A DNA stretch of 64,000 nucleotides from Desulfocurvibacter africanus subsp. africanus DSM 2603 (GCF_000422545.1 NZ_KE383874.1:198986-262985); one strand, 5' to 3'; counted from the stretch's first letter, positions 18,187 to 28,905 are shown. Translations and numbers: made by a program. Notes: generated by a model from the letters alone, not told the origin.

Positions 18187-18254
18187 GACGCCTGCGCGGC
18201 GGCAAGCCATGCCGACACATGGCTTGCAGAGTATTTTCAAAAGCAAATGCTCTA
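18168..18254 (+). mobile_element. Family I element capping nudC
   Basis: TAGATCAGATTGCTTTTAAGACGCC at the left, AAGCAAATGCTCTA at the right, TA on both sides. The GGCGCAA/TTGCGCC hairpin is deleted; the AAGCCATGC-...-CATGGCTT hairpin remains. The left end supplies the nudC stop TAA. Confidence 0.85.
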
Positions 18255-18466
18255 GCCTGGAGAACAGCCGCAGGTAGGCCTTGCGTCCCTTGTGCCTGGT
18301 TCGAGATCCGGGGAACCACAACTCGCCGGCGGCTTCAACTTTCGATTGGCACTAAGCGTGGGAGGTTTTCGAGCCCCTAAGCTCAACAAGATTTGACATG
18401 GGGCATTAGTGAGGTAGAGTGGCATTCGCAATTCGCGAACAAAGAACAGGACGTCCAGGAGGTCCT

Positions 18467-18985
18467 ATGCTGAAGCCCCAGGACATCGTCGTTCTGCTCA
18501 AGCTCACCACTTCTGATGCGAAAATCATAGCTGACTGGTCGTTTACCTCTCTTTCGGGCGAGCTGTTCATGAGCAGGTCCGAGGTGCATGCCAGCTTGAA
18601 GCGCGCCGAGAAATCCAAGCTGTACAGCAGCTCTCTGCGCAGGCCGAACAAGCTAAGATTATTGGAGTTCTTAAAGCATGGCCTGAAGTATGCGTTTCCC
18701 CTGGAGATCGAGGGGAAACCGCAACGGGGCATTCCGACAGCTGTCTCGGCTGAGCCCATGAGCAATCAGATGGGCCATGCTGGTACTTCCTACGTCTGGC
18801 CGGACCCGGAAGGTTCCATGGAGGGTGTAAGCGTGAAGCCGCTCTACAAGAGCGTCCCGGCCGCTGCCAAAAAGGACCCGAAGCTGTACGAGGTCCTGGC
18901 TCTCGTGGATAGCCTGCGCAGCGGCAGCGCACGTGAGTTCGAGGTCGCCTCCAAGGAGCTTGAGCGCAGGTTTGGCGCCGCATGA
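18467..18985 (+). CDS. Winged-helix putative antitoxin of a nucleotidyltransferase module
   Basis: 172 residues, start ATG at 18467 with a perfect AGGAGG 5 bases upstream. The N-terminal ~60 residues (PQDIVVLLKL, SFTSLSGELFMSRSEVHASLKRAE) read as a winged helix-turn-helix. The rest is unassigned and ends in an acidic/basic helix (SAREFEVASKELERRF). Its stop overlaps the start of the nucleotidyltransferase gene (ATGA). The pair has the layout of AbiE-like type IV toxin-antitoxin modules, with this gene in the AbiEi position. Not a textbook AbiEi, so function is inferred from context. Confidence 0.7.
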   Translation: MLKPQDIVVLLKLTTSDAKIIADWSFTSLSGELFMSRSEVHASLKRAEKSKLYSSSLRRPNKLRLLEFLKHGLKYAFPLEIEGKPQRGIPTAVSAEPMSNQMGHAGTSYVWPDPEGSMEGVSVKPLYKSVPAAAKKDPKLYEVLALVDSLRSGSAREFEVASKELERRFGAA

Positions 18986-19734
18986 TCGTCCGCAAAAACC
19001 TCGATCGAATCAGGGCGCAGATCGAGACATCCGCCCAGAGGCTTGGCCCTGTCCTGCCTGAAGTCGTCTATCTGGGAGGGGCAATTACGCCCCTCCTGCT
19101 CACGGAAGATACCCCCAAGGACGTGCGGTACACCCATGACCTCGATGTGATCATCGAGATCCTGACCAGAAAGGATTTCTACACTCTTCAGCACCAGCTC
19201 GCTGATTTGGGATTTCGGCAGCCGCCACCCGAAGAATGGGAGGAGGGAAAGCAGGCTCCCCTCTGCAGGTGGGTGCTCCCCCCGAGCCAGAGCTATCCCG
19301 ACAAGATCATCATGGATATCATGCCGACCAGTCCGGATATCCTGGGACACACCAACAAGTGGTATGGGATGATCATCCAGCAAGGGCATACTTCATTGGC
19401 CCTGGAATGCGGGCTGGAGATCAGGCACGCGAGGGCTCCGTTTTTCCTGGCATCGAAGTTCGAGGCCTTTTTCGACCGGGGGATCGTTGACCCGACCATA
19501 AGCAAGGACCTTGAGGACATCGTGGAGCTGTTCAACGGGCGAAAGGAGCTACTGGATGAAGTAAGCCAAAGCCCTCAAGTGCTGCAGCAGGGCCTTGGCG
19601 ACTACTGCAGACGTTTTCTGGCCGATCCGACCCTCGAAGAGGAACTTGCCGCCCACCTCATGGGCTCGTCCGCTTATCAGCGGGAGCGCTTGCCGAAGAT
19701 TCAGGCCATCATCCAGGCAATCGCAGCGCTTTGA
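18982..19734 (+). CDS. AbiEii-like nucleotidyltransferase (putative toxin)
   Basis: 250 residues. The DNA polymerase beta-like nucleotidyltransferase signature is present: YLGGAITPLLL (GG at 32-33), then HDLDVIIEI with the metal-binding D53 and D55. A mid-protein LASKFEAFFDRG (K as in AbiEii-type enzymes) and a helical C-terminus follow. Related enzymes such as MenT and AbiEii block translation by modifying tRNA acceptor ends. Coupled to the HTH gene at 18467 by a 4-base overlap, supporting a toxin-antitoxin or abortive-infection role. Confidence 0.8.
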   Translation: MIVRKNLDRIRAQIETSAQRLGPVLPEVVYLGGAITPLLLTEDTPKDVRYTHDLDVIIEILTRKDFYTLQHQLADLGFRQPPPEEWEEGKQAPLCRWVLPPSQSYPDKIIMDIMPTSPDILGHTNKWYGMIIQQGHTSLALECGLEIRHARAPFFLASKFEAFFDRGIVDPTISKDLEDIVELFNGRKELLDEVSQSPQVLQQGLGDYCRRFLADPTLEEELAAHLMGSSAYQRERLPKIQAIIQAIAAL

Positions 19735-20002
19735 TAAGGAATCGGCAGATACGGGAATTTCCCGCCTTCGGCAGCGGGCTCCCTGATCCTCCACGTCTTG
19801 TGCGTGGCTTAAATTTCCAGGGCAGCGGTACACTGTATCGAGCCCTGCGCCTGCGGGATGATCCGCCCTTGCAGGCAACCTGCAGCAATACCTTGCTTGC
19901 CAACAAGCCGCTAGTATATCAGAGTTCTTTTCAGTGCCGGCCTGCATGAGCATGTTTCCGAAGCAATGCACGCAAGGACTGACGCCTAATGGAGTAGATG
20001 CA

Positions 20003-20803
20003 ATGAACATGGAATCCGTGAAACTGGTTTATTTCTCACCGACCGGAACGACACAGGCGGTTGCCCGCTCCATTGCGCAGGGCATGAATCCGGGCAGCCT
20101 GGAAGCGATCGACATCACCAGGCCGGAGGCACGCAGGCAGCCGCTGCTGACCTCGGAAAACGAACTGCTCGTGGTCGCGGTCCCCGTGTACATGGGCAGG
20201 GTGCCGGCCCTGGTGACGGAATGGCTGAATGCACTCCAGGCCCACGATACCCCCACGGTCTGCGTAGTGGTCTACGGCAATCGCGCCTATGAGGACGCCC
20301 TGCTCGAACTGAAAACCATCCTGACGCAATGCGGGTGCATTCCCATTGCCTGCGCGGCATACATCGGGGAGCACTCGTTCTCCAGTTCCGAGACGCCGGT
20401 GGCCCAAGGCCGTCCCGACAAGGCTGACTTGAGCCATGCACAGGCGTTCGGGCAGCGGATACGTGAGAAGCTGCAAGCCATTGCCTCGATTTCGCAAATC
20501 CCTGATGTACACGTGCCCGGCATTTATCCCTACACAAGAGATTCGAAGCTGTGGACCGTCGATTTCATCGCCGTGAATGATCAGTGCACGCACTGCGGCC
20601 TGTGCGCGGAGGTCTGCCCCACGGGCGCCGTCGACCCGCACGACAGTTCGCTGATCCAGCAGGAAATCTGCATCACCTGTTGCGCCTGCATCAAGAGCTG
20701 CCCCCAGAGCGCCCGAAGCATGAAGCCAAGCCCGGTGAAAGATGCCTCGATACGGCTGACTACCCTTTTCAAGGAACCCAAGCAGTCGGAATGCTTTTTA
20801 TAG
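20003..20803 (+). CDS. EFR1-type flavodoxin/4Fe-4S ferredoxin fusion
   Basis: 266 residues. The N-terminal flavodoxin-like domain has the FMN phosphate loop YFSPTGTTQ near residue 9. The C-terminal bacterial ferredoxin domain has two clusters: CTHCGLCAEVCPTG and CITCCACIKSCPQ. This is the EFR1-family architecture found in anaerobes, an electron-transfer protein whose partner is unknown. I start at ATG 20003 (GGAG about 8 bases upstream) because the flavodoxin fold begins right after it. The stop TAG is the first three bases of a family I element end (TAGCGCATTTTGC). A 268-base gap before it (19735-20002) shows no gene. Confidence 0.88.
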   Translation: MNMESVKLVYFSPTGTTQAVARSIAQGMNPGSLEAIDITRPEARRQPLLTSENELLVVAVPVYMGRVPALVTEWLNALQAHDTPTVCVVVYGNRAYEDALLELKTILTQCGCIPIACAAYIGEHSFSSSETPVAQGRPDKADLSHAQAFGQRIREKLQAIASISQIPDVHVPGIYPYTRDSKLWTVDFIAVNDQCTHCGLCAEVCPTGAVDPHDSSLIQQEICITCCACIKSCPQSARSMKPSPVKDASIRLTTLFKEPKQSECFL

Positions 20804-20820
20804 CGCATTTTGCTTTTGAA
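20801..20820 (+). mobile_element. Family I terminal fragment on a stop codon
   Basis: TAGCGCATTTTGCTTTTGAA matches one terminal repeat of family I. The other end is missing. Its TAG is the stop codon of the EFR1-type gene. Confidence 0.65.
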
Positions 20821-20827
20821 CATGCTT

Positions 20828-20905
20828 TTGACAGGCCAGGGACTCCAACCTGGCCAACAGGATCAGCCGGGTGGTCAGGCCAAGGCAGCAGCACTGCGCC
20901 TGGGC
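20828..20905 (+). pseudogene. Remnant of a HigA-like antitoxin 3' end
   Basis: Reads QARDSNLAN then VVRPRQQHCA in one frame, the same as the C-terminus of the HigA-like gene at 30016 (QAKDSNLAD ... VRPRQQHCA), and DNA identity is high. No helix-turn-helix remains. As at 30324, it runs straight into the GGCCCGGCCGGACCT start of the terminator cassette. Confidence 0.75.
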
Positions 20906-20916
20906 CCGGCCGGACC

Positions 20917-21044
20917 TAGAGCAGATTGCTTTTAAGACGCCCGCTCCGGCGTTGACGGCGCAAGTGAATTGCGCCTACGCCTACGCGGCGGCAAGCCATG
21001 CCGACGCATGGCTTTTAGAGCATTTTCAAAAGCAAAATGCTCTA
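20917..21044 (+). mobile_element. Family I element, full length, nested in the terminator cassette
   Basis: Complete copy: TAGAGCAGATTGCTTTT at the left, AAAAGCAAAATGCTCTA at the right, and four hairpins between. The cassette sequence CGGCCGGACC lies on the left and GCGCTGCCCAGATC on the right. These are contiguous in the uninterrupted copy at 25611, so the element is an insertion with a TA duplication. Confidence 0.9.
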
Positions 21045-21095
21045 AAAGCGCTGCCCAGATCTGCAAAGATCAGCCAAGACAAGCAAAACGAGCAA

Positions 21096-21120
21096 AGCCG
21101 CCCCTGAGGGCGGCTTTTTT
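21096..21120 (+). terminator. Terminator cassette hairpin, copy 2
   Basis: GCCGCCC-CTGA-GGGCGGC followed by TTTTTT, the end of the cassette split by the element at 20917. Confidence 0.85.
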
Positions 21121-21167
21121 GTTGCCGTGGGGCTGCTTTTGCCGGGAATCTCAACTTATGACTGGTC

Positions 21168-21220
21168 CTATTCCAGGCGAGGGTTACAATTCCATTCCTC
21201 ACCGGCGGATGAGCACGGAG
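21168..21220 (+). other. Possible decayed FMN-riboswitch fragment
   Basis: AGGCGAGGGTTACAATTCC followed by TCACCGGCGGAT resembles the first conserved half of FMN (RFN) elements (GGCGGGGTGAAATTCCC..ACCGGCGGT). The second half is not seen and the family I element follows. It could be chance similarity. Confidence 0.25.
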
Positions 21221-21254
21221 GGACATTCTATATGGCACCGCGCGCGCATGGCCT

Positions 21255-21380
21255 GGAACAGATTGCTTTTATGACGCCCGCTCCGGCGCCCGCGGCGCAA
21301 GTGGATTGCGCCTGCGCCGAAGCTAGCGGCAAGCCCTGCGACGCTTGGCTTCAGAGCATTTTCAAAAGCAAAATGCTCTG
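21255..21380 (+). mobile_element. Family I element with TG flanks
   Basis: GAACAGATTGCTTTT at the left and AAAAGCAAAATGCTC at the right, with TG flanking both ends instead of TA. All internal hairpins are present with substitutions. Confidence 0.82.
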
Positions 21381-21428
21381 AATTACTGAATGGAACCGGC
21401 CTCTGAGAAGACCGGTGAGGAGGAGACG

Positions 21429-22586
21429 ATGAGGCCGGAAACAGACAGTTTCTCCCGCTTCGGCGGCGGCCCCTTCCAGGTCGTCCTGCGGAAAGTCGGC
21501 GCGTCCGGCGTCGGAGCCCGGATCGTGCTGATCCTGGCCTTCTGCTGGCTGCCGCTTGCCCTGCTGACGGCCTTGCAGGGCACGCTTCTCGGCGAATCCG
21601 TGCGGGTGGCATTCCTGGAGGACATAGTGGTCCAGACCCGGTTCCTCCTGGTCATGCCCCTGCTGCTGGCAGCCGAGGCGGTCATCGTGCCGCGGCTCAA
21701 GGGTACGGCGGACCAGTTCGCGCACTACAACCTGATCGCGGCGGCGGACGAGCCGGCTTTCGATGCCGCGGTGTCCGAGACCAGGCGCCGCAGGGAAAAC
21801 CTGCTGGCCGAGGTTCTGGCCCTGCTGGCTCTCGCCCTCCTCGGGCTGTTCGAACCGCGCACCGAGCTATACGGGCCGCTGTCCACCTGGAAAATGCTGC
21901 TGATGCCAAGCGGGCTTGAGCACACGCCCGCAGGCTGGTGGCACAGCCTGCTCAGCCTGCCGGTCTACCGTTTTCTTCTGCTGCGCTGGCTCTGGCGCTA
22001 TCTGCTCTGGGCGAGGTTTCTATGGCGTTTGTCCCGGCTTGGCCTGCGGCTGGAGCCAATCCATCCCGACCGCATGGGCGGGCTGGGCTTCCTGCCCAAG
22101 GGCCAGGCCGCGTTTGCTTCGATCGTCTTCGCCTTTTCCTGTTCCTTCGCAGGAGGCGTCGCCGGGCGCATACTTCATGCCGGCGAGAGCTTCAGGGCCT
22201 ACTGGACAGTCGGCAGCGTGTTTATGATCTTGAATGCCGCCCTGGTCCTGTTGCCGCTGTTCGTCTTCATTTCGCGGCTTGCCTCGGTCAAGCGCCGGGG
22301 GCTGCAGGAGTATGGCGCCCTGTCCAGCCAATATGCCCTGAGTTTCGAAGGGAAATGGCTCCGGGGGCAACCACTCCGGGAGGATTTGTTGGGAACCGGG
22401 GACATCCAATCCCTGGCCGACCTCGACGCCACCTTCCAGAACATCCGGACCATGCGAGTCGTGCCTCTGGACCTGGCCCTGATCAAGGTCCTCGTCCTGG
22501 CCGCCTTTCTCCCGCTCCTGCCGCTTTTGCTGACAGAGCTTCCCCTGGTGGAGATTCTCAAACGCCTGGCGGGTGTACTGCTATGA
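21429..22586 (+). CDS. Uncharacterised multi-pass membrane protein
   Basis: 385 residues, start ATG at 21429 with GAGGAG 5 bases upstream. About eight hydrophobic segments are visible, in pairs: IVLILAFCWLPLALLTAL; RFLLVMPLLLAAEAVIV; LLAEVLALLALALLGLF; LPVYRFLLLRWLWRYLLWARF; AAFASIVFAFSCSFAGGVAG; FMILNAALVLLPLFVFIS; and ALIKVLVLAAFLPLLPLLL. A conserved-looking loop HPDRMGGLGFLPKGQ lies mid-protein. I do not recognise a named family with confidence and propose no function. It stands alone downstream of a family I element. Confidence 0.8.
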   Translation: MRPETDSFSRFGGGPFQVVLRKVGASGVGARIVLILAFCWLPLALLTALQGTLLGESVRVAFLEDIVVQTRFLLVMPLLLAAEAVIVPRLKGTADQFAHYNLIAAADEPAFDAAVSETRRRRENLLAEVLALLALALLGLFEPRTELYGPLSTWKMLLMPSGLEHTPAGWWHSLLSLPVYRFLLLRWLWRYLLWARFLWRLSRLGLRLEPIHPDRMGGLGFLPKGQAAFASIVFAFSCSFAGGVAGRILHAGESFRAYWTVGSVFMILNAALVLLPLFVFISRLASVKRRGLQEYGALSSQYALSFEGKWLRGQPLREDLLGTGDIQSLADLDATFQNIRTMRVVPLDLALIKVLVLAAFLPLLPLLLTELPLVEILKRLAGVLL

Positions 22587-22850
22587 GCGGGAGGGGCCGA
22601 TCCTGCGGATTTCGCTGCACATCCGTCGTGCAGGCGAAAGCGTGTACGGGCGCGCATGCGGGAAAACAGTAACCAGCCTGCACCAGCCGGTAGGGCTTGA
22701 TAGCGCAACGGGAGGCCGACGTCCCAGCCCGTGTTCCCCCTGAGCAAGCAGAAAGTCGGCCTCGCCGCTACGGCCGGCGTGCCGGCCTTTGCGGAGTCAG
22801 GGAAAAGGCTGGACCAATTCGGGCGAGCAGAACAGGATTTAATCCTACTT

Positions 22851-22972
22851 TAGGGCATCTTGAAAATGCTCTAAAGCCATGCCTCGGCATGGCTTGCCGT
22901 TTGCTTCGGTGCAGGCGCAATTCACTTGCGCCGTCAACGCCGGAGCGGGCGTCTTAAAAGCAATCCGCTCTA
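22851..22972 (-). mobile_element. Family I element, reverse orientation, shortened left end
   Basis: TAGGGCATCTTGAAAATGCTCT, AAGCCATGC hairpin, GGCGCAATTCACTTGCGCC hairpin, GACGCC arm, then AAAAGCAATCCGCTCTA. TA flanks both sides. It abuts a family II half-element (22977-23016). Confidence 0.82.
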
Positions 22973-22976
22973 AGAG

Positions 22977-23016
22977 AAGGCAGCGCCCTGTCTCAGTTCA
23001 AAAGCAAATTGCCCTA
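22977..23016 (+). mobile_element. Family II half-element on the autotransporter stop codon
   Basis: GGCAGCGCCCTGTCTCAGTT then CAAAAGCAAATTGCCCTA matches one end of the copy at 37360-37504. Its terminal TA forms the TAG stop of the autotransporter (minus strand). Confidence 0.72.
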
Positions 23017-25224
23017 GAATTCAAAGCGCAGGTTGACGAGCAGGCCGTGGGACTCGGTGTGCTCGCTGGTCTCGTTTGCGTAGATCAGCTCCAGGCGCCG
23101 GCCCTCACGGGACAGGACCAGGCCCAGGCGGCCGGCCAGGCGCGTGTCGTCCTCGTCCTGGACCACCTCGGCATCCGTTGTCGCGATGGTCTGGCGGACG
23201 CGCAGGTCGTTGTCGGTCAGGGCCTGGACTACGGCCAGGCTCGCGTAGGGCGTCAGCAGGGCCTCTTGCACCTGCCAGGAGCGCTGCAGGCGCAGGCCCG
23301 CGGAGCCGTCCAGGAACCACTCATCATAGTCCGCGTACGTAAGCGCGTTGGTCGCGCCCTGCTCGCTGTAGCCCGGCCGGTCCAGGTACAGGGCCGACAG
23401 CCCGGCCTCCGGGGTCAACTGCCAGGCGCCGAGGTACAAAGGATAGGCCAGGTTCGCGTCAACGCTTGCGGCCCAGCTGTCGTAGTCGGCCCTGGCCCGT
23501 TCATTCAGGCCCGCGTTGCGCTCTGTCTCGTGGTCGGTGCCTGCGGCCATGAGCGTGCCGGACAGGACCCAGCCGCTTAAGTCCTGGCCCGCGTAGAGGC
23601 CGGCGAACAGCGTGCGCTGGTCCTCGCGGTCCGTCTCGGAGAAGCTTGGGCCGGTCAGGTCGATGTCCGTCGTGGCATAGCCCGCGAAGCCGCCCACGAG
23701 CGTGCCGCCGGGTAGGAAGGTGTCGGCGCCAAGCTCCAGCCCGCCCGTGTCCGCCGTGTAGCCCGGGCTGTCGTCATAGGCCTCGCGCCGCGCGTGGCTG
23801 TACACTGGCTGCAGGTAGAAGCCGCCCTCTTGCACGCGCGAGCCGCCATACAAAAGGCCGCTCAGGGAGCCGTTGGCGGCCACCAGCACGGGCTCGCCGG
23901 TTCCGGTATTGCCCGAGTCGTCGGCCTGGGCCAGCAGGGTGCGCGTGCGCGCCGCGGGCAGCAGGGTGAATGTGCGGCCCGCAGCCAGGGTCGAGGCCAG
24001 GCCCAGGGCCGCGGAGTCGTACTGCGGGTCGTACTCGACGCGGGCCCGCAGCTGCGTGCCCGTGGTGGAGGTCGTCAGCCGGAAGTGCGGGTTGTATGAG
24101 CCCACGCTGCCGAAGCCGCTGCTGCCCAGAGTGGCCGCACTGACCAGGCTGACTGTGTTGCCGATGTCCTCGGCCGAGGGGTCCACCAGCAGGTTCCCCC
24201 CGAAGTTCGCCGTGCCCGCCACGCTCAGGGCGGGCGTTACGCCGCCGGGCAGGACCAGGCTCGTCCCGGCAGCCTGCGTGTAGTTCCCGCCAACGCTCAA
24301 GGCCGTGCCCCGGGTTACAACCAGCGAGCCCTGCGCAAGCTCGAAGTCGTTCGGCGCGCTCACGTTCCGGGCCAGGCTCCAGGCGCCTCCGCCGGTCTTG
24401 CGGATCATCGCCCAGGCCCCGGTGATGTTGAAGTCGACCTCCCCGCTGCCGTCCAGGATCAGGGAGGAGCTATTGTCCCCGGACACGTCCCCGTTCAGGA
24501 TGCGTGTGCCTGTGGTCAGAATGGCGGTGGAATTATTATCCGCATAGACGGCGTAGGCACTCGTGCCCGTGGTCGAGATGCTGCCGGAATTGCTCACCGT
24601 GCTGTTGTCGTTTGCGTATAGGCCGTGGGCATCCGTGCCCGAGGTCGTGATGCTGCCGGAATTGCTCGCCGTGCTGTAGTATGAGAATAGGCCGGAGGCA
24701 TTTTCGCCCGAGGTCGTGATGCTGCCGGAGTTGCGGGCCTCGCTGTTGGATACGTATAGGCCGAAGGCACCTTCGCCCGAGGTCGTGATGCTGCCGGAAT
24801 TGCTCGCCGTGCTGTCTTGGCCTGCTAATAGGCCGTGGGAATCAAGGCCCGTGGTGGAGATGCTGCCGGAATTGCTCGCCGTGCTGTGGCTTCTTACGCG
24901 TATGCCGTAGGCATAGGAGCCAGTGGTGGAGATGCTGCCGGAATTGCTCGCCGTGCTGTAGCTTTGTGCCCATATGCCGTAGGCCTGCATGCCCGTGGTG
25001 GAGACGCTGCCTGCGGCGGCATTGACCGCGCTCTGTCCGCTCGCGACCAGCATGCCATTTTCATCGTTGCCCGCGGTGGCGATGGTCCCGTAGTTGACGG
25101 CATTGCCGGACAGGGTGGTCGTCCTGTAGCCGTGGTTGTCCTCGGCCGCGGCCCATCGGGGCGGCAACACGGCCCACAGGATTAACACGGCGAGGCATAG
25201 GCTGCGAATCGATGCATGCTGCAT
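23014..25224 (-). CDS. Autotransporter with serine-rich repeat passenger
   Basis: 736 residues from ATG 25224 (GAGAGGG about 9 bases upstream; longer frames lack a signal peptide). Signal peptide to about residue 27 (LCLAVLILWAVLPPRWAAA). The passenger (about 60-220) has eight or so units like STASNSGSISTTG...AYGI, a polar beta-helix repeat. A linker then leads to a C-terminal autotransporter barrel of about 270 residues ending in LRFEF. It is a type Va secreted surface protein; the target is unknown. The stop codon TAG is provided by a family II element end. Confidence 0.9.
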   Translation of the reverse strand: MQHASIRSLCLAVLILWAVLPPRWAAAEDNHGYRTTTLSGNAVNYGTIATAGNDENGMLVASGQSAVNAAAGSVSTTGMQAYGIWAQSYSTASNSGSISTTGSYAYGIRVRSHSTASNSGSISTTGLDSHGLLAGQDSTASNSGSITTSGEGAFGLYVSNSEARNSGSITTSGENASGLFSYYSTASNSGSITTSGTDAHGLYANDNSTVSNSGSISTTGTSAYAVYADNNSTAILTTGTRILNGDVSGDNSSSLILDGSGEVDFNITGAWAMIRKTGGGAWSLARNVSAPNDFELAQGSLVVTRGTALSVGGNYTQAAGTSLVLPGGVTPALSVAGTANFGGNLLVDPSAEDIGNTVSLVSAATLGSSGFGSVGSYNPHFRLTTSTTGTQLRARVEYDPQYDSAALGLASTLAAGRTFTLLPAARTRTLLAQADDSGNTGTGEPVLVAANGSLSGLLYGGSRVQEGGFYLQPVYSHARREAYDDSPGYTADTGGLELGADTFLPGGTLVGGFAGYATTDIDLTGPSFSETDREDQRTLFAGLYAGQDLSGWVLSGTLMAAGTDHETERNAGLNERARADYDSWAASVDANLAYPLYLGAWQLTPEAGLSALYLDRPGYSEQGATNALTYADYDEWFLDGSAGLRLQRSWQVQEALLTPYASLAVVQALTDNDLRVRQTIATTDAEVVQDEDDTRLAGRLGLVLSREGRRLELIYANETSEHTESHGLLVNLRFEF

Positions 25225-25926
25225 GCGTTTTACCCTCTCTTGTTCGCGCGACCGGGCCGCTCCGCGTCGGAAGGACGCGTGCTGCAGGGGCATGAAGAGC
25301 CCTCCCCTGCCGGAATGGCCGCAAGGGTTCGTAGTGGCGAAGCGATGCCCGCCCATGCACCGCACGAAGAGAGGACCGAGTCGTGCACCGATCCACACGC
25401 TACGGCTTTTCCGATATGCAGCGCAGACTTATGAGGCTTACCAGTAACGGAAAAACGCCTAACACCCTTCCAGATAAAAATATACCGACATTTGTCCTAC
25501 AGGATAAGGCTTGGCCCTCCCGCTCTTCCGCACGTGAGGCCGATACCAGGCGCAAGGAGGCAGGCCGGGTCGCTTCGGAGCCTGAGCGCCCGGCCAGGGA
25601 AGCCGGCCCAGGCCCGGCCGGACCTGACGGGCGCTGCCCAGATCAGCCAAGACGAGCAGAGATCAGCAAAGACGAGCAAAGCCGCCCCTAAAGGCGGCTT
25701 TTTTGTTGCCGGAGTGCGTCAAGTCGGTTCGCTGACCATTTGCCCATAGCGACTACGGCCCACCCAGGAGCGCCGGTCCGGCTACCCGGAGGAGCAGCGG
25801 ATGGCCTCGGGGGAAGGCGCTCCAGGGGCAGCACCCTGCGCAGGCACAGGCAGCTCGGCATTCTGTCCCATTCTGTCCGATAATCTCTTTTCAACTTGAC
25901 GAATTCCGTGGAATCGAAGAGTCTCC
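25225..25926. other. Intergenic region with terminator cassette copy 3
   Basis: Carries the 5' side of the autotransporter gene and, at 25611-25712, a terminator cassette (GGCCCGGCCGGACCT..., tandem GACGAGCARA units, hairpin GCCGCC-CCTAAA-GGCGGC with TTTTTT at 25681-25704). The rest, including an AT-rich patch at 25440-25510, shows no gene I can support. Confidence 0.7.
25679..25704 (+). terminator. Terminator cassette hairpin, copy 3
   Basis: GCCGCC-CCTAAA-GGCGGC followed by six T. It insulates the Fur/PerR-like gene from upstream transcription. Confidence 0.85.
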
Positions 25927-25949
25927 TTAATAGGATAAATTCCTATCAA
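25927..25949 (+). promoter_or_regulatory. Fur/PerR-type palindrome upstream of the regulator gene
   Basis: ATAGGA-TAAAT-TCCTAT core extended to TTA...CAA at the flanks, an AT-rich inverted repeat. It lies 16 bases before the proposed TTG start at 25965, a good position for autoregulation. If translation began at 25896 it would be inside the gene. Confidence 0.6.
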
Positions 25950-25964
25950 GGAGCTGATTACAAT

Positions 25965-26450
25965 TTGGACAAGAACGTAATCGAAGAGCGAATGCACGCC
26001 TTGCTGCAAGCCTGCAGGGACGCCGGGGCAAGGTTGACGCCCCAGCGGATCGAGATATTCCGCGAGGTTGCCGGAAGCGAAGAGCATCCGGATGCGGAAA
26101 TGATCTACCAGAGGGTCCGCGAGAGGCTTACGACGGTTTCACTGGACACCGTCTACAGGACGTTGTGGTGGCTGGCCGGATTGGGCCTGGTTGCGACAGT
26201 CGGACCGGCCAAGGAGAGCACGCGCTTTGATGCGAACCTGACCCGCCACCATCATTTCGTGTGTGTCCGCTGCGGCCTGACCCGCGATTTCTACAGCCCG
26301 GAGCTGGACAACCTGCAACTGCCCGCATCCGTGGCAGCCATAGGCTCCATTGAAAGGACCCAGGTCGAGGTCAAGGGGATCTGCCATGCCTGCGCCGGAA
26401 AACGGGAAACCGGTGTGTCCCTGTCCGAGGGGGAACCCGGCCAGGCCTGA
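25965..26450 (+). CDS. Fur family regulator, PerR-like
   Basis: 161 residues from TTG 25965 (AAGGAG 11 bases upstream); alternatives are TTG 25896 and ATG 25992. The winged-helix part reads GARLTPQRIEIFREVAGSEEHPDAE and TTVSLDTVYRTLWWL. The metal-sensing part has RFDANLTRHHHFVCVRCG with HHHFVC-x2-C and a final CHACAG, giving the structural CxxC pairs. Because it lies directly upstream of katG it is more likely a peroxide sensor (PerR) than an iron regulator (Fur); this is context, not proof. Confidence 0.88.
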   Translation: MDKNVIEERMHALLQACRDAGARLTPQRIEIFREVAGSEEHPDAEMIYQRVRERLTTVSLDTVYRTLWWLAGLGLVATVGPAKESTRFDANLTRHHHFVCVRCGLTRDFYSPELDNLQLPASVAAIGSIERTQVEVKGICHACAGKRETGVSLSEGEPGQA

Positions 26451-26541
26451 CCCCGGCCGAAAAGGCTTGCTACCCCTGGAGCAGGCAACAGATTTGAACA
26501 GCCGTAGCATGGCCAGTGCCCATGGAAATACTGAACAAAAC

Positions 26542-26558
26542 ATAAAGAATCATAATAA
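26542..26558 (+). promoter_or_regulatory. Possible PerR box before katG
   Basis: ATAAAGAATCATAATAA is AT-rich and partly matches the PerR-box pattern (TTATAATNATTATAA on the complement). It sits directly on the katG ribosome site. Confidence 0.35.
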
Positions 26559-28784
<2,226 letters not shown>

Positions 28785-28787
28785 GGC

Positions 28788-28894
28788 TAAAGCAGTTTGC
28801 ATCTGGCCTGAAAGAGGGCGCGACCCTCTCTCAGACTCTCTCCCGCCAGGGAAATGATTTCCCTGGCCCCTCATTTGATTTGCAAAATGCTCTA
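28788..28894 (-). mobile_element. Family II element, full length
   Basis: TAAAGCAGTTTGCATCT at one end and ATTTGCAAAATGCTCTA at the other, flanked by TA. Its reverse complement matches copies A and B (CCAGGGAAATCATTTCCCTGG). It defines both ends of family II and shows they resemble the family I ends. Confidence 0.82.
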
Positions 28895-28905
28895 TAATTC
28901 AGCAC

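Noticed and set aside
20801..22972. Several similar repeats close together, considered as a CRISPR array
   Set aside because: Copies are 40-130 bases, in both orientations, irregularly spaced and scattered over 47 kb; no cas genes. They fit MITE-like elements.
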